Assembly: GCF_001010415.1 (NCBI RefSeq)
Contig: NZ_JPLE01000017.1
Coordinates: 67,176-131,175 of the forward strand
Reading direction: 5' to 3'
Length of the DNA stretch: 64,000 nt
Origin: Xanthomonas pisi DSM 18956
Lineage (GTDB): Bacteria > Pseudomonadota > Gammaproteobacteria > Xanthomonadales > Xanthomonadaceae
A program made the translations under genes and the position numbers. Below the pieces are notes generated by a model that saw only the letters and a list, made by a program, of their open reading frames with translations, was not told where the DNA came from and searched no databases. Of this stretch, positions 8,275 to 16,686 are shown in pieces. Each line of letters opens with the position of its first letter. Within the stretch, counting starts at the first letter, position 1.

Positions 8275-9966
8275 ATGCGTCTTTCCCAGTTCCACCTGCA
8301 CACCACCAAGGAAACCCCGGCCGACGCCGAGCTGGTCAGCCACCGTCTGATGCTGCGCGCGGGCATGATCCGCAAGCTGGCCTCCGGGCTGTACACCTGG
8401 TCGCCGCTGGGCTTGCGCGTGCTGCGCAAGGTCGAGGCGATCGTGCGCGAGGAAATGAACCGCGCCGGCGCCGTGGAGGTGCTGCTCCCTACCATCCAGC
8501 CGCGCGAGCTGTGGGACGCCACCGGGCGTTGGGAGAAGTTCGGCGGGCAGTTGCTCAAGATCAGCGACCGCAAGCAACAGGAGTTCTGCTACAGCCCCAC
8601 CGCCGAAGAGGCCGCGGCCGACTTCGCGCGCCAGGAGATCAACAGCTACAAGCAGCTGCCGCTGAACTTCTATCAGATCCAGACCAAGTTCCGCGATGAA
8701 ATCCGTCCGCGCTTCGGTGTGATGCGTGCGCGCGAGTTCCTGATGAAGGATGCCTACTCGTTCCATCTCACCGATGCGGACATGGCGCGCGAATACGACA
8801 ACATGCGTGCGGCCTATACCCGCATCTTCACCCGCCTGGGACTGGAGTTCCGCGCGGTGCAGGCCGACTCTGGCGCCATCGGTGGCGATGCGTCGCAGGA
8901 ATTCCACGTCATCGCCGACTCCGGCGAAGACTCGCTGGCGTTCTCCACGGCCTCCGATTACGCCGCCAACGTGGAAACCGCCAGCGCCGCGCTGCCGGGT
9001 CCGCGTCCGGAAGCGGCCGAGGCCCTGCGCCAGGTCGATACGCCCACCCAGAAGACCTGCGAAGACGTCGCCCAGCTGCTGGGCATCGCGTTGCAGCGCA
9101 CGGTCAAGTCGGTGGCGGTGATGACCGCCGCCGGCTTCGTGCTGGTGCTGGTGCGCGGCGACCACGCGGTCAACGAGATCAAGCTGGCCAAGGTGGCCGG
9201 CCTGGCCGACTACCGCCTGGCCAACGAGGCGGAGATCCGCGACCACCTCGGCTGCGAGCCGGGCTTCCTGGGGCCGCTGAACACCGCCCGCCCGGTGCGC
9301 GTGGTGGCCGATCGCGATGTCGCGGCCATGGCCGATTTCGTGGTCGGCGCCAACGTGGCCGGCGCCCACCTTGCGGGCGTCAACTGGGGCCGTGACCTGC
9401 CCGAGCCGGAGACGGTGGCCGATGTGCGCAACGTCATCGACGGCGAGCGCGCCGCCGATGGCGGCGAGCTGCGCCTGGCCCGCGGTATCGAGGTGGGGCA
9501 CGTGTTCCAGCTCGGCAGCCAGTACGCACAGGCGCTGCAGGCCACCGTCATCGACGAAGGCGGCAAGGTCGCGGTGATGAAGATGGGCTGTTACGGCATC
9601 GGCATTTCGCGCATCGTGGCGGCGGCAATCGAGCAGAACCATGACGATGCCGGCATCCTCTGGCCTGCCCCGATGGCGCCGTGGCAGGTGGTGGTGTGCG
9701 TGATCAACCCCAAGCAGGACGCCCAGGTGGTCGCCGCCGCCCAGGCATTGCTGGACGAATTGATCGCCGCCGGTCTCGACGCCGCATTGGACGATCGCGG
9801 CCTGCGTCCCGGCGCAATGTTTGCCGATATGGAACTATTGGGCATTCCGCATCGGGTGGTGGTCTCGGAACGTGGATTGGCAGCCGGCACATTTGAATAT
9901 CGCGCCCGCACCGCCGAATCGGCGGAAAACCTGGATAAGGCCGGATTATTCTCCCGCCTGGGGTGA
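8275..9966 (+). CDS. proS: Prolyl-tRNA synthetase (bacterial type)
   Basis: Class II aminoacyl-tRNA synthetase of 563 residues that charges tRNA-Pro in the cytoplasm. The N-terminus [19 protein letters not shown] is typical and fixes the start at 8275; open frame further upstream has no family match. Class II motif 1 lies around [14 protein letters not shown], motif 2 around [22 protein letters not shown], and motif 3 near the [17 protein letters not shown] stretch. An insertion domain of roughly 150 residues between motifs 2 and 3 (from about [15 protein letters not shown] to [12 protein letters not shown]) is the editing domain that hydrolyses Ala-tRNA-Pro. The C-terminal anticodon-binding domain starts around [13 protein letters not shown]. 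About 260 bases of non-coding sequence precede the gene. Confidence 0.97.
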   Translation: MRLSQFHLHTTKETPADAELVSHRLMLRAGMIRKLASGLYTWSPLGLRVLRKVEAIVREEMNRAGAVEVLLPTIQPRELWDATGRWEKFGGQLLKISDRKQQEFCYSPTAEEAAADFARQEINSYKQLPLNFYQIQTKFRDEIRPRFGVMRAREFLMKDAYSFHLTDADMAREYDNMRAAYTRIFTRLGLEFRAVQADSGAIGGDASQEFHVIADSGEDSLAFSTASDYAANVETASAALPGPRPEAAEALRQVDTPTQKTCEDVAQLLGIALQRTVKSVAVMTAAGFVLVLVRGDHAVNEIKLAKVAGLADYRLANEAEIRDHLGCEPGFLGPLNTARPVRVVADRDVAAMADFVVGANVAGAHLAGVNWGRDLPEPETVADVRNVIDGERAADGGELRLARGIEVGHVFQLGSQYAQALQATVIDEGGKVAVMKMGCYGIGISRIVAAAIEQNHDDAGILWPAPMAPWQVVVCVINPKQDAQVVAAAQALLDELIAAGLDAALDDRGLRPGAMFADMELLGIPHRVVVSERGLAAGTFEYRARTAESAENLDKAGLFSRLG

Positions 9967-10008
9967 TGATCAAACCGGGCAATCACGCTCTAATTGGATG
10001 AACACAAG

Positions 10009-10028
10009 GCGCCGATTTATTTCGGCGC
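10009..10028 (+). terminator. Hairpin downstream of proS
   Basis: Arms GCGCCGA (10009-10015) and TCGGCGC (10022-10028) with a TTTATT loop, followed by ATTTGT, sit 42 bases after the proS stop. This is a short terminator-like structure immediately before the promoter of the next gene. Confidence 0.5.
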
Positions 10029-10030
10029 AT

Positions 10031-10059
10031 TTGTCATGCGGGTTTTCTGACATTATGAT
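10031..10059 (+). promoter_or_regulatory. Sigma-70 type promoter for the H-NS-like gene
   Basis: TTGTCA (10031-10036) and TATGAT (10054-10059) are separated by exactly 17 bases, a near-consensus -35/-10 pair. Transcription would begin near 10066, giving a leader of about 48 bases to the ATG at 10114. This is one of the clearest promoters in the window and fits an abundant nucleoid protein. Confidence 0.65.
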
Positions 10060-10113
10060 GGCCGCCGCTGCCAAGGATCGGCATTCTTTCTCTCTCAATC
10101 TTCCGGAGTAGTG

Positions 10114-10578
10114 ATGTCGATCGATCTTTCTGGCCTGTCGGCCAAGCAGTTGGGCGCCCTGATCAAAAATGCAAAGAAGCAGCAGACCGTGGTTGCCAAG
10201 CGCGCCCCGATCGCCAAGGTGCGCACGCAACTGACCCGCGCGGCGAAAGCCCAGGGTTATTCCATCGAAGAATTGTTTGGTACCGCCGCCAGTGCCGGCC
10301 CGGGTCGCCCGGCCGCTGCAGGCAAGCCGGGTCCGCGCGCCGGCCGCAAGCTGGGCAAGGTTGCGCCGAAATACCGCAACCCGTCCAATGCCCAGGAAAC
10401 CTGGACCGGCCGTGGCAAGCAGCCGCGCTGGCTGGCCGAACTGACCGCTGCCGGCAAGAAGGTGGAAGACTTCCTGATCAGCAAGGTCGGCGGCGTTGCA
10501 AAGAAGGCATCGGCAAAGAAGGCCGCGCCCCGCAAGACGGCCACCAAGCGCGCTACCAAGAAGTCCAAGGCCGCTTGA
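10114..10578 (+). CDS. H-NS family nucleoid-associated protein
   Basis: DNA-binding protein of 154 residues. The short N-terminal oligomerisation helix region (about 1-55) leads into an Ala/Gly/Pro linker. The H-NS C-terminal DNA-binding module follows around KYRNPSNAQETWTGRGKQPRWL, with the family's Y/F-R-(N/D)-P...TWTGRGxxPxW signature. A further Lys/Ala-rich histone-like tail (SAKKAAPRKTATKRATKKSK) is characteristic of several Xanthomonas and Burkholderia members. The ATG at 10114 is preferred over the GTG at 10111 because CCGGAG is then six bases away. H-NS proteins silence A+T-rich foreign DNA and shape the nucleoid. Which of the Xanthomonas H-NS paralogues this is cannot be decided here. 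A strong promoter and strong terminator bracket the gene. Confidence 0.9.
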   Translation: MSIDLSGLSAKQLGALIKNAKKQQTVVAKRAPIAKVRTQLTRAAKAQGYSIEELFGTAASAGPGRPAAAGKPGPRAGRKLGKVAPKYRNPSNAQETWTGRGKQPRWLAELTAAGKKVEDFLISKVGGVAKKASAKKAAPRKTATKRATKKSKAA

Positions 10579-10586
10579 TCCAGACC

Positions 10587-10619
10587 AATAAAAACGCCGG
10601 CATTGCCGGCGTTTTTATT
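10587..10619. terminator. Bidirectional intrinsic terminator
   Basis: Fifteen-base arms AATAAAAACGCCGGC (10587-10601) and GCCGGCGTTTTTATT (10605-10619) with an ATT loop. The T-run on each strand makes it functional in both directions, serving the H-NS-like gene and the convergent exporter gene at 10638. Confidence 0.9.
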
Positions 10620-10637
10620 GGCTAATTTTCTGGCCGC

Positions 10638-11897
10638 TCATAAATTCTTGCGCGCCGGAATCAGCAGGTTCCCAAACAGCAAACCGGCCATCAAAGCCAT
10701 CACGATATTGGTGACCGCCAACAATGCGGCTTGTCCGACGCTGACATCCTGTTGCTGCACCAGGGTCAAAAATCCCCGCAGGCTGACGCTGCCGGGAACC
10801 AGCATGATGATGCCAGGCAATCGAATCAGCGCACCGGGTTTTTGCACCACCCGCCCGAACAGATTTCCGGCGGCAGTCAATGCCATGGCCGAGGCAAATA
10901 CTCCGGCCGGACCGCCCCAGGCATGCCCGGCATAACGCGCAATGACATAACCGGACATCGCCGCGGCCATGATCCATAAATAATCGCGCCGATTGGCCTT
11001 GAACAACACCGCAAACGCATAAGCGGCCACCAGCAACGAGGCCCATTCCACCCAGCCGGCCTGCGGACGCAAGGCCGCCACCTGGGGGTGCAGGCCCATC
11101 AACTGGGTCAGCGTCACCGCGATCACGGCGCCCACCGTGAGCTTGAGCACCGTGGTCACCGCACCGGCCAGCCGCGCCGTGCCGGACACCCAGTGCTGGC
11201 TGGCCAGCTCGTTGAACGCATTGGTCAGCGACATGCCCGGCAACAGCACCACCAGCGAGGCGATGATCACCGTGTTGAGATTCAACGGCCCGACCAGCGA
11301 CGCCACCAGCGCGGCGACCACGCCAGCCAGCAGGCCGGCCAGCGCTTCGCCGGCTTCCTTGGTCGCCGGCCGCCTGTCGGTGTACTGGGTCAGCAGGCCG
11401 ATCGACATGCCGATCGCGCCGGCGGTGGCGATATCCAGCCAGGGCAACTTCCACAATCCGGCCACGCCGGCCGCGGCCAGTCCGAAGGCCAGGACCTGCA
11501 AGGTCTTGCCGCGCCGGTCGACTTCACGGTCCAGGCGGCGCAGCGCGGTGTGGCCCTGCGCAATGCTCATGCGGCCGTTGGCCACGCTGTCGGCCACGTA
11601 GTCGGCCACGCTGAGCTTGTAGAGATCGTTCTCGCCCGGCGCCAGCCGGATCACGCGGGTGATGTCGCTGGACCCGATCGCCTTGGTCGGGTCGCTGAAG
11701 CTCAGGATGATGCCGGTGGGATTGGACCATGGCTCGCAATCCAGGCCCAGCTTCTGCGACAGCCCCACCACCGCGGCCTCCAGGCGCTGCGCCGTAGTGC
11801 CATAGGAATGCAGGCGCCCGGCAATTTCCGACACGAAGGCGACGCGCTGGGCGTAGGTGGCGCTGGCGGACGGTAAGACAACAGTGGCAGCGGACAT
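10638..11897 (-). CDS. Threonine/serine exporter, ThrE type
   Basis: Inner-membrane protein of 419 residues combining the two ThrE modules that are separate genes in some bacteria. A soluble N-terminal domain (about residues 10-130, including AGRLHSYGTTAQRLEAAV and the NPTGIILSF region) leads into five helices and then a second, DUF3815-like set of five. Conserved features include IGLLTQY, the AFNELASQHWVSGTARL stretch and the C-terminal LIRLPGIIMLVPGSVSLRG. The family exports threonine and serine, probably using proton-motive force. The ATG at 11897 gives the family-typical length; open frame upstream to 12101 is not conserved-looking. The gene faces the H-NS-like gene across a shared terminator and is divergent from the Mla-type operon. 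Confidence 0.85.
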   Translation of the reverse strand: MSAATVVLPSASATYAQRVAFVSEIAGRLHSYGTTAQRLEAAVVGLSQKLGLDCEPWSNPTGIILSFSDPTKAIGSSDITRVIRLAPGENDLYKLSVADYVADSVANGRMSIAQGHTALRRLDREVDRRGKTLQVLAFGLAAAGVAGLWKLPWLDIATAGAIGMSIGLLTQYTDRRPATKEAGEALAGLLAGVVAALVASLVGPLNLNTVIIASLVVLLPGMSLTNAFNELASQHWVSGTARLAGAVTTVLKLTVGAVIAVTLTQLMGLHPQVAALRPQAGWVEWASLLVAAYAFAVLFKANRRDYLWIMAAAMSGYVIARYAGHAWGGPAGVFASAMALTAAGNLFGRVVQKPGALIRLPGIIMLVPGSVSLRGFLTLVQQQDVSVGQAALLAVTNIVMALMAGLLFGNLLIPARKNL

Positions 11898-12063
11898 GCG
11901 TGGCGGGTCGGATCGGGAAAACGCCGTGCGGCGAGGCCGCCAGTGTATGCCGCAGCGCGCGTGGCCGGCGCCCCCGTTGGCGGCCGCACGGACATCGCGG
12001 CGGTGGCGTCCCCATCTTTCGCTCACACCGGCGCGGTATGCTGGCGCCACGGACAGGCCACCC

Positions 12064-13176
12064 ATGATCAAACCGCAACCTCCACGCATCGAACAAGACA
12101 CGCAGGATCAGGCACAGGTCCGACTCTCCGGCAGCTGGGTCCTGGCGACCGCCCTGCCCCAGGCCGAACTGCTGCAGGCCGTGCCCGATGGGGTGCGCCG
12201 CATCGACGCGCGCGGCATCCAGCAGCTGGATTCGGCCGGCGTGCTGCAATTGCTGCGCTTCGCCGGCCGCATGGGATTGAAGGAAGACGCGATCGATTTC
12301 CGCGATGAGCACCAGGCCCTGGTGTGCACCATCGAAGAACTCAACGACGAGCGCCCCAAGCCCAAACGCGACTATGGCTTCGTCGCGGCGCTCGATCGCC
12401 TGGGCCGCACCACCCACGGTGTCGGCCAGGGCATCCTGGAACTCAACAGCTTTCTGGGCGAGAACCTGGTCAAGATCATGCGGCTGATCCACGAGCCGCG
12501 CCGCTTCCGCCTGACCTCCACCGTGCACCATATGGAGCAGGTGGGCCTGGATGCAGTGCCGCTGGTCGTGCTGCTGTCGTATCTGGTCGGCGCGGTGATC
12601 GCATTTTTGGGCTCGACCATCCTGCGCGACTTCGGCGCGGAAATTTACGTGGTCGAGTTGGTGTCCATCGCCTTCCTGCGCGAGTTCGCCGTGCTGCTGA
12701 CCGCCATCGTGCTGGCAGGACGCACCGCCAGCGCGTTTACCGCGCAGATCGGGGCGATGAAGTCGCGCGAAGAGGTCGATGCCATCCGCACCCTGGGACT
12801 GGATCCGATCGACCTGCTGGTGATCCCGCGCCTGCTCGCGCTGATCTTCACCCTGCCGCTGCTGACCTTCATCGCGATGATCGCCGGCCTGGCCGGTGGC
12901 GTCACCGTGGGCGCGTTCGATCTGGATATCCCGCCGCAGATGTATCTGGCGCGGATGCACGACACCATCCAGTTGCGGCATTTTTTGGTCGGCTTGTCGA
13001 AGGCGCCGCTGTTTGCGCTGGTGATCGGCCTGATCGGCTGCCTGGAGGGGCTGAAGGTCAGCGGTACCGCGCAGTCGGTGGGCGAACGCACTACCTCCTC
13101 GGTGGTGCAGACGATTTCCTTGGTCATCATCCTCGACGCGATTGCGGCGTTGTGGTTCATGAAGATGGGGTGGTGA
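12064..13176 (+). CDS. mlaE: MlaE-type lipid transport permease with N-terminal STAS domain
   Basis: Permease of 370 residues of an ABC system that moves phospholipid or other hydrophobic molecules between the membranes. Residues 1-85 resemble a STAS domain (RRIDARGIQQLDSAGVLQLLRFAGR), which takes the place of a separate MlaB. From about residue 110 the MlaE/YrbE domain follows, with LVVLLSYLVGAVIAFLGS, FLREFAVLLTAIVLAGRTAS and the coupling-helix region GAMKSREEVDAIRTLGLDP that contacts the ATPase. The start at 12064 follows the divergent exporter by 166 bases. It is the first gene of a four-gene operon with the ATPase, MCE and lipoprotein genes. No MlaC-type periplasmic carrier gene is present, so this is not a canonical mla operon. 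The natural substrate is not shown by the sequence. Confidence 0.88.
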   Translation: MIKPQPPRIEQDTQDQAQVRLSGSWVLATALPQAELLQAVPDGVRRIDARGIQQLDSAGVLQLLRFAGRMGLKEDAIDFRDEHQALVCTIEELNDERPKPKRDYGFVAALDRLGRTTHGVGQGILELNSFLGENLVKIMRLIHEPRRFRLTSTVHHMEQVGLDAVPLVVLLSYLVGAVIAFLGSTILRDFGAEIYVVELVSIAFLREFAVLLTAIVLAGRTASAFTAQIGAMKSREEVDAIRTLGLDPIDLLVIPRLLALIFTLPLLTFIAMIAGLAGGVTVGAFDLDIPPQMYLARMHDTIQLRHFLVGLSKAPLFALVIGLIGCLEGLKVSGTAQSVGERTTSSVVQTISLVIILDAIAALWFMKMGW

Positions 13177-13185
13177 TGAGACAGG

Positions 13186-13258
13186 GATTCGACATTCGGG
13201 ATTCGGGATTCGTGCAAGGCAGACGCGCCGCTAGCGCCCCGACATTCGGGAGCGCGGT
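13186..13258. repeat. ATTCGGGATTCGG-type spacer repeats
   Basis: ATTCGGG occurs three times in this short spacer (from about 13193, 13200 and 13244), with GACATTCGG present twice, and related complementary CCAATCCCC motifs continue past the GTG start of the next gene. Such GGGATTC-type runs are familiar spacer filler in Xanthomonas genomes. They may reflect slippage or spread of a short mobile repeat. Confidence 0.55.
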
Positions 13259-13261
13259 GCT

Positions 13262-14098
13262 GTGACCAATCCCCAATCCCCACTCTCCAATCCCGGCCCA
13301 GAGGCCGACGACGACCAGTTGGCGATTTCGGTACGCGGACTGACCAACCGGTTCGGCAGCCAGGTCGTGCACGAAGAACTCGACCTGGACGTGCGGCGTG
13401 GCGAGATCCTGGGCGTGGTCGGCGGCTCGGGCACCGGCAAGTCGGTGCTGATGCGCAGCATCCTGGGCCTGCGCGAGCCGGACGCCGGCAGCATCCAGGT
13501 GCTGGGCGCAGACGCGCGCTCCGGGCGCTTTGCCGACCGCCAGCACATCACCCGCAACACCGGCGTGCTGTTCCAGGACGGCGCGCTGTTTTCGTCGATG
13601 ACCGTCGGCGAAAACGTGCAGGTGCCGTTGAAGGAACATCACGGCGAGTTTCCGGAGCGCTGGTATTTCGAGCTGGCGCTGCTGAAGATCAAGCTGGCCG
13701 GCCTGCCGGCCGATGCGCTGGACAAGCTGCCCTCGCAATTGTCCGGCGGCATGCGCAAGCGCGCCGGCCTGGCGCGGGCGCTGGCGCTGGATCCACCGCT
13801 GCTGTTCCTGGACGAACCCACTGCCGGGCTGGACCCGATCGGCGCGGCCGCCTTCGACCGTCTGATCCGTACCCTGCAGCAAGCGCTGGGCCTGACCGTG
13901 TTCCTGATCACCCATGACCTGGATACGCTGTATGCCATCTGCGACCGCATCGCGGTGCTGGCCGATCGCAAGGTGATCGCCAACGCGCCGCTGGCCGAGG
14001 TCGAGCAGATCGATCACCCCTGGATCCAGGAATATTTCCACGGTCCGCGTGCCCGCGCCGCGCGCGCGGCCAAGACCGACTCCACCGAGACCGCCTGA
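13262..14098 (+). CDS. mlaF: MlaF-type ABC transporter ATPase
   Basis: Cytoplasmic ATPase of 278 residues that energises the STAS-MlaE permease encoded upstream. It shows Walker A GGSGTGKS (residues 54-61), the Q-loop region NTGVLFQDGALFSSMTVGENV typical of MlaF, signature LSGGMRKRAGLARAL, Walker B LLFLDEPTAGLDP and the switch histidine in FLITHDLD. The GTG at 13262 is the best start in the frame. The first dozen residues (NPQSPLSNPGPE) are encoded by the ATTCGGG/CCAATCCC-type repeat that fills the spacer, so the extreme N-terminus may be repeat-derived and not conserved. Another three bases lead directly to the MCE gene, consistent with one transcript. Confidence 0.93.
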   Translation: MTNPQSPLSNPGPEADDDQLAISVRGLTNRFGSQVVHEELDLDVRRGEILGVVGGSGTGKSVLMRSILGLREPDAGSIQVLGADARSGRFADRQHITRNTGVLFQDGALFSSMTVGENVQVPLKEHHGEFPERWYFELALLKIKLAGLPADALDKLPSQLSGGMRKRAGLARALALDPPLLFLDEPTAGLDPIGAAAFDRLIRTLQQALGLTVFLITHDLDTLYAICDRIAVLADRKVIANAPLAEVEQIDHPWIQEYFHGPRARAARAAKTDSTETA

Positions 14099-14100
14099 GC

Positions 14101-15027
14101 ATGGAAACCAAAGCCAATTACGTCCTGATCGGCGCCTTCACCATCGTGGCAGGCCTGGCCTTGCTGCTGTTCGGTCTGTGGGCGGCCAAGTACTCCTCCG
14201 ACCGCACCTGGCAGCAGTACCGGGTGGTGTTCCGCGAGGCGGTCACCGGCCTGTCGGTCGGCAGCCCCGTGCAATACAACGGCATCGCGGTGGGCTCGAT
14301 CACCGAGCTGACCCTGGCGCCGAACGACCCGCGCCAGGTGGTGGCGCACGTGCGGGTCAACTCCACCACGCCGATCAAGAGCGACACCCGCGCCAAGCTG
14401 GCCATCACAAGCCTGACCGGCCCGTCGATCATCCAGCTCTCCGGCGGCACGCCCGAGGCGCCGTCGCTGACCACCATCGACAAGAGCGATGCGCCGATCA
14501 TCCAGACCACGCCCTCGGCATTGCAGAACATCACCGACACCGCCAACCGCATCGTCGAGCGCATGGACGAAATGCTCTCCGACAAGAACGTGGCCAGCAT
14601 TTCGGCCACGCTGCAGAACCTGGAAAAGATCAGCGGCGGCATCGCCGACCGCGACGAAGGCATGCAGGCGCTGATCGTCAGCGCACGCGATGCCGCGCGC
14701 AATCTGGACACCACCCTGACCACCACCAACGGCACCATCAAGCGGCTGGACCAGAACCTGGTGCAGCAGCTGCCGGGCATCCTCAACAAGCTGGACGCAA
14801 CGCTCGTCAAGCTGGATTCGGCCGCCGGCAACGCCGACAACATCCTTGGCGAGAACCGTGCGGCCATCAACAGTTTCGCCAACGACGGCCTGGGCCAGCT
14901 CGGACCGACACTGACCGAATTGCGCGGTCTGATCCGCGACCTGCGCCGGGTCAGCGACAAACTGGACAACAACCCTGCGCGCTACCTGCTCGGTCGCGAC
15001 GCACCCAAGGAGTTCGAACCGAAATGA
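14101..15027 (+). CDS. mlaD: MlaD-type MCE-domain protein
   Basis: Protein of 308 residues anchored in the inner membrane by one helix (about residues 7-29, YVLIGAFTIVAGLALLLFGL) with a periplasmic MCE domain (about 35-120, containing FREAVTGLSVGSPVQYNGI and TSLTGPSIIQLSGG). A long helical region follows, with recurring heptad-like asparagine- and leucine-rich stretches to the C-terminus. MCE proteins form hexameric rings through which lipid passes between the permease and periplasmic or outer-membrane partners. The extended helical tail is longer than in E. coli MlaD and resembles the tunnel-forming helices of PqiB/YebT-like or second-type systems. It starts two bases after the ATPase stop and overlaps the lipoprotein gene by four bases. 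Confidence 0.92.
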   Translation: METKANYVLIGAFTIVAGLALLLFGLWAAKYSSDRTWQQYRVVFREAVTGLSVGSPVQYNGIAVGSITELTLAPNDPRQVVAHVRVNSTTPIKSDTRAKLAITSLTGPSIIQLSGGTPEAPSLTTIDKSDAPIIQTTPSALQNITDTANRIVERMDEMLSDKNVASISATLQNLEKISGGIADRDEGMQALIVSARDAARNLDTTLTTTNGTIKRLDQNLVQQLPGILNKLDATLVKLDSAAGNADNILGENRAAINSFANDGLGQLGPTLTELRGLIRDLRRVSDKLDNNPARYLLGRDAPKEFEPK

Positions 15028-15668
15028 CTGCCATGCGCCTGTTGCGTCCCCTGCTGTGCGTCTCGCTGCTGGCGCTGGGCGGCTGCTCGGTCCTGACCGG
15101 TGGCGACCAGAAGCCGGCCACGATCTATGCCCCCACCGTACGCGTCACGCCCAATCCCACCTGGCCGCAGGTGACCTGGCAGCTGGCGGTCGCCAAGCCA
15201 AGCGCGGCCCGCATCATCGACAGCCCGCGCATCAACGTGCGCCCGACACCGGGCGAGTTGCAGGTCTACCACGGCGCCGGCTGGGCGCAACCGGCTACCG
15301 ACATGCTGGAAGACAGCGTGGTGCGCGCGTTCGAAGACTCCGGCAAGATCGCCGCGGTTGCGCGCATCGGCGCCGGGATCCGCTCGGACTACAAGCTGGC
15401 GATCGACCTGCGCCGCTTCGAAGCCGATTACGCCGGCCAGTCGCTGCCCTCGGCCACGATCGAGCTCAACGCCAAGCTGCTGCATTCGGCAGATCAACGC
15501 GTGGCCGCATCGCGCACCTTCCTGGTCGCACGCCCGTCCAGCGGCACCGACACGGCTGCTGTAGCAGCGGCATTCGAACAGGCGATGATGCAGGTCACCA
15601 CCGAGCTGGTCGGCTGGACCTTGGTCACCGGCCAGCAGGATAGCCAGAACCTGCCGCGCACACCGTAG
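15024..15668 (+). CDS. ABC-type transport auxiliary lipoprotein (PqiC-like)
   Basis: Lipoprotein of 214 residues with signal and lipobox LLALGGCSVLTGGD; the residue after the lipidated Cys is Ser, which favours the outer membrane. The mature part resembles the ABC_trans_aux family seen with MCE operons, with QVTWQLAVAKPSAARIIDSPRI and VYHGAGWAQPATDMLEDSVV followed by the beta-strand region DYKLAIDLRRFEADYAG. The ATG at 15024 overlaps the mlaD stop in ATGA, indicating translational coupling; an ATG at 15033 is an alternative. In this family (E. coli PqiC) the protein is thought to connect the MCE tunnel to the outer membrane. It is the last gene of the operon; repeat-rich spacer follows. Confidence 0.87.
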   Translation: MTAMRLLRPLLCVSLLALGGCSVLTGGDQKPATIYAPTVRVTPNPTWPQVTWQLAVAKPSAARIIDSPRINVRPTPGELQVYHGAGWAQPATDMLEDSVVRAFEDSGKIAAVARIGAGIRSDYKLAIDLRRFEADYAGQSLPSATIELNAKLLHSADQRVAASRTFLVARPSSGTDTAAVAAAFEQAMMQVTTELVGWTLVTGQQDSQNLPRTP

Positions 15669-15720
15669 GCCAACCAAGCTGCGTGCCGCCGGGAGCAAGT
15701 GTCTCCGCTGACAGCTGGCA

Positions 15721-15769
15721 GCGGATGGCAGATGGCAGATGGCAGATGGCGGATGGCGGATGGCGGATG
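15721..15769. repeat. Tandem heptamer repeat (GCRGATG)7
   Basis: Seven uninterrupted copies of a seven-base unit, GCGGATG or GCAGATG, with an eighth truncated copy at 15770-15775. The order of variants is G-A-A-A-G-G-G. Such a repeat is prone to copy-number change and would be a useful variable-number marker. It lies in the spacer between the lipid-transport operon and the convergent AlkB-like gene, in no coding frame I support. Confidence 0.9.
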
Positions 15770-15802
15770 GCAGACAACGCAGCTACACCGCGCATGCACT
15801 GT

Positions 15803-15850
15803 CCTTCTCCCGCGCGCGGGAGAAGGTGGCGCGCAGCGCCGGATGAGGGC
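15803..15850 (+). repeat. Palindromic repeat element, copy A
   Basis: The element begins with CCTTCTCCCGCG facing CGCGGGAGAAGG (15803-15826), a perfect palindrome. It continues through TGGCGCGCAGCGCC to GGATGAGGGC. The same element, inverted, is found at 58085-58130. The palindrome could act as a transcript end for the lipid-transport operon. Confidence 0.8.
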
Positions 15851-15964
15851 CAACGCGCCCCGACCCACCCGGCGCGTCTGGCGATGTGCAACGCACGCTC
15901 GACCTCAGCAGCGCCGGCACCGCAGCCGCAGACGCATACGCAAGCTCCCACCCCACTGCCGCAG

Positions 15965-16561
15965 CTAACGCCTCACACCTGTCGCAATCTGTCGAAAGGT
16001 CAGATTGATCCGCTCCCCCACCGGGCGCGCAGTGCGCGGCAACGCATGCTTGTAGTGCCGCTGAGTCTCCCCGGCCATCAGCAACAGATCGCCATGACCG
16101 AGCTCCAGCGCCTGCTTCAACGCCGCATCGTCGCGATGCCTGAAGGCGAACCGTCGCGTCGCGCCCAGGCTCAGCGATGCGATCATCGGCTGCGCGCCCA
16201 GCTCCGGCTCATCGTCGCTATGCCAGCCCATCGCATCGGCTCCGCTGCGGTAGCGATTGACCAGCACGCTGTTGAACGGGCAGCCGGTTTCATCCTGCAG
16301 ACGCGCGCGTACCGGCCGCAGCACCTCCAACCACGGCTGCGGCGCGAACTGCGTGCCCGAGTAGCGATAGCTGGCGTCCGGATCGCCGATCCAGCTGCTC
16401 AGACGCGGCGAATCCACCACCCGCCCGAACATGCGGATGCGATGCACCTCCCACTGCACCTGGTCCAGCAGCGCCTGCATCAGCGCATCGGCGTGCGCGG
16501 CCTGTAACCAGCCGCGACACCAATGGATCCGAGCGTGCGGCAGTGCAACGCGTATCTTCAT
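15965..16561 (-). CDS. AlkB-like 2-oxoglutarate/Fe(II) dioxygenase
   Basis: Protein of 198 residues of the AlkB superfamily, resembling the ALKBH2/3-like branch. Expected function is oxidative demethylation of alkylated bases in DNA or RNA using 2-oxoglutarate, oxygen and iron. Iron ligands are visible as H114-x-D116 in GWHSDDEPELG and H172 in HYKHALP. The 2-oxoglutarate-binding arginine is R184 in RINLTFR, with R190 as the second conserved Arg. SLSLGATRRFAFRH matches the family's core strand. The ATG at 16561 is used; a TTG six bases upstream is less likely. The gene is convergent with the lipid-transport operon. The substrate cannot be deduced. Confidence 0.88.
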   Translation of the reverse strand: MKIRVALPHARIHWCRGWLQAAHADALMQALLDQVQWEVHRIRMFGRVVDSPRLSSWIGDPDASYRYSGTQFAPQPWLEVLRPVRARLQDETGCPFNSVLVNRYRSGADAMGWHSDDEPELGAQPMIASLSLGATRRFAFRHRDDAALKQALELGHGDLLLMAGETQRHYKHALPRTARPVGERINLTFRQIATGVRR

Positions 16562-16686
16562 GCGCAAACGCTAGCACGCGCGCCTCGGGTCGCACCGGTA
16601 GCGGCGGATGAATCGAGGCGATTTGCCGCCATCACATGCAATCCCGGAAAATACGCGCCAGCCATCGAGCCAACGGGAGCGGAGCA

